A stretch of DNA of 64,000 nt from the NCBI RefSeq assembly GCF_002205165.1, contig NZ_NIVS01000004.1, positions 1-64,000 on the forward strand, read 5' to 3'. Made by a program: the position numbers and the translations under genes. Shown one piece after another: positions 58,216 to 64,000 of this stretch; position 1 is the first letter of the stretch; each line of letters opens with the position of its first letter. A model generated the notes under the pieces. It had not been told where the DNA came from. It made no database searches and saw only the letters and a list, made by a program, of their open reading frames with translations. This stretch comes from Stenotrophomonas maltophilia (GTDB lineage: Bacteria > Pseudomonadota > Gammaproteobacteria > Xanthomonadales > Xanthomonadaceae).

Positions 58216-60150
58216 ATGCGTACGTCGTCGCTTGTCCGTCGCGGGTTCTCCGCGCTTGTCTGCCTGTTCGCACTGGCCCCGCCTGCAGCGATGGCGCAGC
58301 GTTCGGCCGACAGCCCGCCACTGAGTGCGCAGGTCGAACAGTGCCATGCCTTGTTGACCAGTGAGCCACGCCTGTCGCTGAGCATGGCGCGCAGCCTGCT
58401 GGCCACCCCCTCACTGCCCACCTCGATCGAGATCGGCGCGTTGGGCTGCCTGGGCATCGCACTGCGCTCGCAAGGCCAGCTCGAACAGACCGTCGATCTG
58501 CCGGACAGGCTGCAGGCCGCCGCCGCGCGTTCCGACGCGAGCAAGGAGGACAGACTGCGCGCTCACTCCCTGGCCGCACACCTGCTGCTCTGGCGGGGCG
58601 AACACAGCCAGGCCCTGACGCTGACCAATGCCTTCCTTGAAGAGGCGGTGCGCGAGCGCGACGTGCAGGGACAGATCGCCGCACTGATGCAGATCGCCAT
58701 GATCCGCGGCGATGCGCTGGGCGACGCGCAGGGCGCACTGACGTATCTGCAGAAAGCCACGCTGCTCAGTCAGCACATGCGCCGGCCGCCCAACCCGGGC
58801 GATCTCATCCTGTATTACAACTATGGCTTCGCGCTGCTGCGGATGCAGCGGCATGAGGAGGCCAATACAGCCTTCAGCCGGGCCGAGGCGATCGGCACGC
58901 GGCTGGGCGGGCAGGAGCTGTTCCTGTATCGCATCGCCAGCCATCGGGCTGAAATCCTGCGCCTGCGCGGCCAGCTGGCTGACGCGCAGACCCGGTTCCG
59001 CAACGTGCTCGGCTGGCAGGCGCAGCACGATCCGCAGGGCCATATCGTGACCCTGCAGCGGCTTGCCCGGGTGACCATCGACCAGCACGGCGCCGAAGCG
59101 GCCCGTCCCGTGGCCGAGCTGGCCCAGATGCAGGCCGAACGCGGGCAGTTCAGCGATGAGATCCGCGAAGGCCTGGACCTGCTTGCCGATATCCACACCC
59201 TGCTGGGCCACCGCGAGCAGGCCCTGGCCTATGCGCGGCAGGGGCGGGAGATCGACAGCGCGCGCAGCAAGGGCGACATTCTCAACCAGCTGGCCAAGCT
59301 GCAGGCGACCGCCGAACGCAGCATCGATCCAGCCGAGGTCAATGCCGTGCAGGACCTGGGTCGCGTGCGTGTACTGCGGAACAGCGCGCTGATCGCCCTG
59401 CTGCTGGTGGTAGGGGTCGCGACGACCCTGCTCCTGCGGATGCGGCGCCAGCGACACCGGCTTGCCCTGCTGAGCAGCACGGACTGGGTGACCGGTACCG
59501 TCAACCGCCGTGAAGCCGAGCGGTTGCTCAGCACGGAGCTGGTCAAGGCCAGGCGCGGGCAGCGCAGCCTCGTGATGCTGGTGGAACTGGATGCGTTCAA
59601 GGCGCTGAACGACCACTACGGCCAGGCCGCAGGTGATGCGGTCCTGCGTGCGGTGACCCGCTGCCTGCGCCAGCACAGCGACCGCCATGATCGGATCGCC
59701 CGCTGGGCGGGCGGCACCTTCCTGGTGGTGCGTCACGATACCGCCGCGCCCGCTGCCCAGGCGCTGGCCAATCATCTGCGCGCAGCGATCGGACGACTGG
59801 TGGTGGACATCGGCCCGGGCCAGCACCTGACCCTGACCGCCAGCATCGGGATGGCTCCCCTGCCGCTGTTCCCCGAAGCACCAGCGGTGCTGGAGGACAG
59901 CCTGCGCGCTGCCGACCGGGCGCTGCAGAGTGCCCGCCGCAGCGGTCACGACGCGTGGGCCATGCTTTGGGGCGAAGCGGCTGGGCGCGATGTCGATCTG
60001 TACAGCCTGCTGCACGACCCGGCCCGGGCGATGGCCTGCGGCTGGGTGTCATTGGCCGGCAGCCGGCCGATGGCCTGGCTTCCGCCACGGCAGGCGTCTG
60101 CACGTCCCACCGTGGATCAGGACGTGCAGACCGGTTGCGGACAGCGCTGA
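58216..60150 (+). CDS. Periplasmic TPR-like sensor with degenerate GGDEF domain
   Basis: The 644-residue product has a signal peptide (residues 1-27), a helical TPR-like sensor region (about 30-370), one membrane helix (about 388-408) and a cytoplasmic GGDEF-type domain (about 420-570). The domain keeps ELDAFKALNDHYGQAAGDAV but its signature reads RWAGGTFLVV (Ala498-Gly-Gly-Thr-Phe502) instead of GG[DE]EF, so it is probably not an active diguanylate cyclase. It could bind nucleotide or act as an adaptor. The ATG at 58216 begins the signal peptide. Confidence 0.82.
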   Translation: MRTSSLVRRGFSALVCLFALAPPAAMAQRSADSPPLSAQVEQCHALLTSEPRLSLSMARSLLATPSLPTSIEIGALGCLGIALRSQGQLEQTVDLPDRLQAAAARSDASKEDRLRAHSLAAHLLLWRGEHSQALTLTNAFLEEAVRERDVQGQIAALMQIAMIRGDALGDAQGALTYLQKATLLSQHMRRPPNPGDLILYYNYGFALLRMQRHEEANTAFSRAEAIGTRLGGQELFLYRIASHRAEILRLRGQLADAQTRFRNVLGWQAQHDPQGHIVTLQRLARVTIDQHGAEAARPVAELAQMQAERGQFSDEIREGLDLLADIHTLLGHREQALAYARQGREIDSARSKGDILNQLAKLQATAERSIDPAEVNAVQDLGRVRVLRNSALIALLLVVGVATTLLLRMRRQRHRLALLSSTDWVTGTVNRREAERLLSTELVKARRGQRSLVMLVELDAFKALNDHYGQAAGDAVLRAVTRCLRQHSDRHDRIARWAGGTFLVVRHDTAAPAAQALANHLRAAIGRLVVDIGPGQHLTLTASIGMAPLPLFPEAPAVLEDSLRAADRALQSARRSGHDAWAMLWGEAAGRDVDLYSLLHDPARAMACGWVSLAGSRPMAWLPPRQASARPTVDQDVQTGCGQR

Positions 60151-60160
60151 CCGCGCCGGA

Positions 60161-61171
60161 TCAGCGCGACACCTCGAAGCGCACCTCGACCCGCCGGTTC
60201 GGCAGCAGGCATTCCAGCAGCGCCGCACGCGGGCGCACGCCTTCGCACTGCTGCACCTGCTGGGTATCGCCCTTGTACTCATAGCGGATGCGGGCCGGAT
60301 CGATACCCCGGCCGATCAACAGCTCGCGCACGGTGCGCGCGCGCCGCTCGGACAACGCCTGGTTCGCATCGAAGCCGCGCCCCTGCATGCGATCGGCATG
60401 GCCCACCAGGGTCACCCCCTGCAGCTGCAGCGATTCTCCGCCGATGCTGGCCAACGCACGGTCCACACTTTCCAGTGAGTAGGTGCGGATGTCGCGGTAC
60501 GCATCGCGATCGAACTCGAACAGCACATTGGCGACCAGCGGCCCCGGTGCGGCGGCAATGGCCGGGCCGACGTCGCACTGGCGGGCCAGCGCTTCGCCTT
60601 CATTGACCAGTTCCTCGGCGATCTGGATGTAGGGCTTGGAGTGACGCCACTGCTGCTGGTTGAACTCGTTGCCGGCATGCACCAGTTCCACTTCGCCACA
60701 GGCGACCTGCTGCTGTGCGCAGACGAAGCCCGGTGCACCGTGCAGCACCCGCAGGCGCTGCCACAGGTCGTCGCGCAGGTACTTTGCGTTGTTCACCAGC
60801 GGGGTGTCGGTAGGCAGCGGGGAGACGCCCTGCTCCATGCCGACGATCAGCTTTTCCGATTCGGTGAGCGCCTGCTGCGGAAATGCACTGCGATCGTTAC
60901 GGCTGTACTCGTGGAAGGACACGTCCAGCCAGCACTGCGCCTTGGACAGGTGGTAATCGCGGATCGGGCGCCCGCCATCATTGAGCGCCTGGATGCGGCC
61001 CTGGGTCGCCTCGTAGGCGCCGTGGTCCGCGTGGATCGCCTCGTCGGTGATGCGTTGGTGCTGCGGCAGCAGCTGCGTCTGCTGCGCCCCGGCAGGGCCG
61101 GCCACGGCGGCCAGCAGGGCGGCGGCGAGCAGCGAGGGGGCAACGTGGTTCATCGGGAACAGTGTGGTCAT
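60161..61171 (-). CDS. OmpA-family envelope protein
   Basis: The 336-residue product has a signal peptide (cleaved after about AGAQ), an unassigned N-terminal region (about residues 35-210) and a C-terminal OmpA-like peptidoglycan-binding domain (VLFEFDRDAYRD, GHADRMQGRGFDANQALSER). GAGG 8 nt before the ATG at 61171 lies inside the end of the upstream gene, so translation is coupled. It probably links the large beta-barrel protein of the operon to peptidoglycan. Confidence 0.87.
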   Translation of the reverse strand: MTTLFPMNHVAPSLLAAALLAAVAGPAGAQQTQLLPQHQRITDEAIHADHGAYEATQGRIQALNDGGRPIRDYHLSKAQCWLDVSFHEYSRNDRSAFPQQALTESEKLIVGMEQGVSPLPTDTPLVNNAKYLRDDLWQRLRVLHGAPGFVCAQQQVACGEVELVHAGNEFNQQQWRHSKPYIQIAEELVNEGEALARQCDVGPAIAAAPGPLVANVLFEFDRDAYRDIRTYSLESVDRALASIGGESLQLQGVTLVGHADRMQGRGFDANQALSERRARTVRELLIGRGIDPARIRYEYKGDTQQVQQCEGVRPRAALLECLLPNRRVEVRFEVSR

Positions 61172-61181
61172 CAGGGCATCC

Positions 61182-64000
61182 TCAGCGTGCCGGGTCGCGG
61201 TAGCGGACGGGGTCCGGCCGGAAAAGGTCTTCATCGAACTTGAAGCGCAGGCGCAGGAACACGCCCTGTTGGGTGTACTCGTAACCGTTGAGGTCACGGT
61301 CGCCGGCGAACCCGCTCCAGTTGTAGCCGGCCGACAGCCACAGGTTCTGCCGCAGCAGGCGACCGACCTCCATGCCGTAGGCGTACTGGTCGGCACCGCT
61401 CTGCCCACGGAAGGTGGAGCCGAGCACGCCGATGTCCCAGTTCTCGGTGATGTCGTACACCACGCGGCCGGAGAACAGCATCGCGCGGAAACGGCTGTTG
61501 ACGCGTGCACTGTCGGTGTAGGCGAACTGATCCTGCTGCCACTTGCCGGCCACGCGGCCGGTGAACCACCACGGTCGCGACGGGTGCCAGTCGGCATGCG
61601 CCGAGACGATGTGCGCGCGGGTGCGCACGTCCTGGCTGCTGCCATCGACAGTGTTGCCATCGGACAGGGTCAGGCCGCTTTCATCGCGCTCCAGCTTGTA
61701 CTCGTAGCGGGCCAGCGCGTTGATCCGGTTGCGGTCGGTATCGCGATAGGCCACGCCAAGCTGGAAACGATCCTGCAGCACGTCTCCGCGGGCATCGTAA
61801 CGGGTGCTGAGCAGATAGTTGCGGGCCAGGAGGGTCCAGTCGCGGCTGAGCTTTCGGGCCAGCATGAGCTGCAGCAGCGTGGTGTTGAACGCCTCGTTGG
61901 TTTCGGTATCGGGCACGTCTTCGGAAATGCGGTGCTCAGCACGGATCGCACCGCGCCACAGCGGGTTGGCGCTGTAGTCCAGCGCCAGTGCCAGGCCGGT
62001 ACTGTCACCGGTGCTGCCGTCGATCACCTTGACGTGCTCGGCCGAGCTGGCCAGGCGCAGGCCTTCGCGGATGTCCCAGGTGTTGCGGATACCCGAGGCA
62101 GCCTGCACATCGCGGCCGCTGATCGAATCGCGCAGGCGGTACTCGCTGAAGGTCTGGGTATCGCGCAGGTAGCTGCTGTCGATACCGAACACCAGTGCAT
62201 CGGCCTCGCGGTCGGTGGTGGTGATGCCGTAGGCGCTGGTGAGGCCGGTCTGCTTTTCGTAGCGCCCATACACGCGGCTGCGTTCGAACACCTGGTAATC
62301 CAGGCCGGCGGCGACCCGCTTGCGGTCTTCACCGCTGACGCTGTGCTCCACTTCCGCGCCCGCGCTGAGGCGGTCGCTCAGGCGGTAGCCCAGACCGAAC
62401 CGCGCACTGTCCGATTCCAGCTCGGTGCCGACCGGCAGGTCGCTGGTGATCGGGCTGCCGCTGCTGCTGCCGTTGATGACCATCAGGCCGGTCAGCGGAT
62501 CCAGCGCTTGTTGCCCGTAGCCCAGCGCTCCGCCGCCGGAGCCGGTCGCAAAACCACCGGTGAGACCGCCGGCATTGCCGAACGGCACCCCGGACGACCA
62601 CGGCGAGGTCACCCCGATGGTCTCGCGGATGCTGCGCACGCCCAGGTCCACGGTCAGGCGCTCGGTGGCACCGATGCGCACGCCGGCACCGCCGGCATCG
62701 CGCTTGCCGCCGTCGGGATTGCGGTCCTCGCTGCGCAGTCCTTCCACATACAGTTCCAGGCGGGGCCCGACCCGGTAGGCCAGCCGCGCGTTGTACTCGC
62801 CGCGGCCGCCGTACAGCGGTGCGGCCGGGTTGTTGAACGCCGGGTCGGTACGTGCCGCGAATACGCGCGCGTCGAGCTTGTCGGCGCTGTGCGCGAACTC
62901 CACCCGCCACGCATCGCCCTCGACCTCCCCGGTGATGTCCTTCAGGCCCTGCGAGGTGATCTGGTTGATCGAGTTGGTATTGACCTCGCTGCGGGTGCGG
63001 GCGAACTCGGCCACCAGCAGGGTGTTGGCACCGAACCGGTAGCTCGCATTCGCGCTGCCCATCTTGAACTCGGCATAGGGATTGCGGTCTTCGACCGCCG
63101 CCGCGCCCACCTCGAGCTGCTCGGTGAGTTTGACCTGCGCATCGGCGCCGACCACCCAGAACTTCTCGGTGCCCTGGTCCAGCTCATAGGTGATGCGCAG
63201 CGACACTGGATTGAGATCGCTGTCGAACGCCGGCAGGAACTGATTGAGCAGGATCCGGCCGGAGAACGGTTCGAAGCTGTAATCGACCAGCCGTGCCAGC
63301 GAGCGCACCGAGGTGATGCGGGTGGGCTGGTTGCGGTCACGCACGATCACTTCCACCCGCTCGCTGCCTTCCAGCACGGCGTTGTTGCGCAGGGCGTACG
63401 GGCCACTGCCCTGGCTGCGGAACTCCTCGATCACCTGGCGCAGTGAATCCTGCATCGCAAACACGTTGCTGCGCACGCGCTCGCTTTCGAAGTGCCAGCC
63501 CAGCCCCGTGGCGGTCCGGTTATAGGTGCCCAGGCTGCGCTGCGGGATTGCACCACTGCCACCGATGCCGCTTGCGGTGGCCAGGGTGTCGCCGGTCTGG
63601 AAATCGCCGTACAGCAGGTAGCTGCGCTGGTTGTCGATGCGCACGTACAGGCGTTCGGCCGAACGTGCGTCGAAGCCGCGCAGCGAGGAATCGCCATAGA
63701 CCGGATAGAACTCTTCCGGCTGGATGTCGCGCAGCAGGCGGCCGCGGGTGTCCTTGTCCGAATCATAGGCGGCGGTGAGCAGGTACTCGCCCTTGATCCG
63801 GCCTTTGACGAAGAACGCGGTGCGCGCGGCCGCATTGGCCTTGCCGTTGTTGAACTGGCGCTCCCAGCGGCGGATATCGCGGTCGAAGGCATCGTGATGC
63901 TCCACCGGGGAGATCAACCCGGCGTTGCTGCGACGGCGGAAGTTGACCACGCCTTCGATCAGGCCGGTCGCCAGCAGCTCGCGCATTTCCGGCAGGAAGC
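61182..64000 (-). CDS. Large outer-membrane beta-barrel-like protein (5' end outside the window)
   Basis: At least 939 residues are encoded and the frame stays open to the window edge. The visible part is rich in alternating aromatic/polar strands such as YNARLAYRVGPRLELYVEGL and GLGYRLSDRLSAGAEVEHSV, as expected for an outer-membrane barrel. Its upstream part has repeated YGDSSLRGFDARSAERLYVR-like blocks. No TonB plug or catalytic motif is visible. The OmpA-family gene starts 10 nt after its stop codon. The function is unknown; an N-terminal repeat or adhesion region outside the window is likely. Confidence 0.8.
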   Translation of the reverse strand, partial: FLPEMRELLATGLIEGVVNFRRRSNAGLISPVEHHDAFDRDIRRWERQFNNGKANAAARTAFFVKGRIKGEYLLTAAYDSDKDTRGRLLRDIQPEEFYPVYGDSSLRGFDARSAERLYVRIDNQRSYLLYGDFQTGDTLATASGIGGSGAIPQRSLGTYNRTATGLGWHFESERVRSNVFAMQDSLRQVIEEFRSQGSGPYALRNNAVLEGSERVEVIVRDRNQPTRITSVRSLARLVDYSFEPFSGRILLNQFLPAFDSDLNPVSLRITYELDQGTEKFWVVGADAQVKLTEQLEVGAAAVEDRNPYAEFKMGSANASYRFGANTLLVAEFARTRSEVNTNSINQITSQGLKDITGEVEGDAWRVEFAHSADKLDARVFAARTDPAFNNPAAPLYGGRGEYNARLAYRVGPRLELYVEGLRSEDRNPDGGKRDAGGAGVRIGATERLTVDLGVRSIRETIGVTSPWSSGVPFGNAGGLTGGFATGSGGGALGYGQQALDPLTGLMVINGSSSGSPITSDLPVGTELESDSARFGLGYRLSDRLSAGAEVEHSVSGEDRKRVAAGLDYQVFERSRVYGRYEKQTGLTSAYGITTTDREADALVFGIDSSYLRDTQTFSEYRLRDSISGRDVQAASGIRNTWDIREGLRLASSAEHVKVIDGSTGDSTGLALALDYSANPLWRGAIRAEHRISEDVPDTETNEAFNTTLLQLMLARKLSRDWTLLARNYLLSTRYDARGDVLQDRFQLGVAYRDTDRNRINALARYEYKLERDESGLTLSDGNTVDGSSQDVRTRAHIVSAHADWHPSRPWWFTGRVAGKWQQDQFAYTDSARVNSRFRAMLFSGRVVYDITENWDIGVLGSTFRGQSGADQYAYGMEVGRLLRQNLWLSAGYNWSGFAGDRDLNGYEYTQQGVFLRLRFKFDEDLFRPDPVRYRDPAR

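Overview
The window looks like a chromosomal segment of a Xanthomonadaceae bacterium, most likely Stenotrophomonas. It is GC-rich with dense coding. Several gaps carry GTAG-headed palindromes of the SMAG type described in Stenotrophomonas maltophilia. An sRNA gene resembling Xanthomonas sX13 lies downstream of polA. Gene content is almost entirely housekeeping, envelope, metal homeostasis and regulation. I see no prophage, insertion sequence, CRISPR array, tRNA or rRNA.

Layout. 1-3.7 kb: gene-free flank with a long inverted repeat, then cydAB (bd-type quinol oxidase of the CioAB kind) and a lipoprotein. 3.9-10 kb (+): S9 peptidase, Nudix hydrolase, membrane protein, Cys-rich secreted protein, hemF. 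10-23 kb: DUF421 protein, sX13-like sRNA, polA, small lipoprotein and conserved proteins, universal stress protein, maltose-acetyltransferase-like enzyme, ThuA-like protein, uvrD, an FAD/NAD(P)-binding protein, cardiolipin synthase, and the rpmB-rpmG ribosomal operon. 23.3-27.9 kb (-): a tight five-gene operon of unknown function that combines a Ycf46-like AAA+ ATPase with a coiled-coil membrane protein. 28-35 kb: a UGT-like glycosyltransferase and a czcCBA metal efflux operon with a Cys/His-rich accessory protein. 35-39.4 kb: DUF885 peptidase and a glycosyltransferase/LAB_N/epimerase group. 39.5-43 kb: parA-parB with an HHH protein, rsmG, and a phosphopantetheinyl transferase. 43-49 kb: a GlsB-type protein, xthA, coniferyl-aldehyde-dehydrogenase-like enzyme, MHS-type transporter and DcaP-like porin.

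49.4-58 kb is an acetate-switch locus: acs, the LuxR-type regulator CrbR, and the convergent SLC5-linked hybrid kinase CrbS with a further membrane kinase upstream. A Mn2+ riboswitch (yybP-ykoY) and mntP are embedded between crbR and crbS. The right end holds a periplasmic TPR/GGDEF-like protein whose active-site signature is degenerate, and an operon of an OmpA-like protein plus a giant outer-membrane beta-barrel protein that runs off the window.

The least understood parts are the AAA+ operon (23355-27880), the OmpA/beta-barrel operon (60161-64000) and the degenerate GGDEF protein. The best RNA features are the sX13-like sRNA (10577-10707) and the Mn2+ riboswitch (about 52405-52530). Start sites marked as uncertain were chosen from Shine-Dalgarno spacing and family length by eye.
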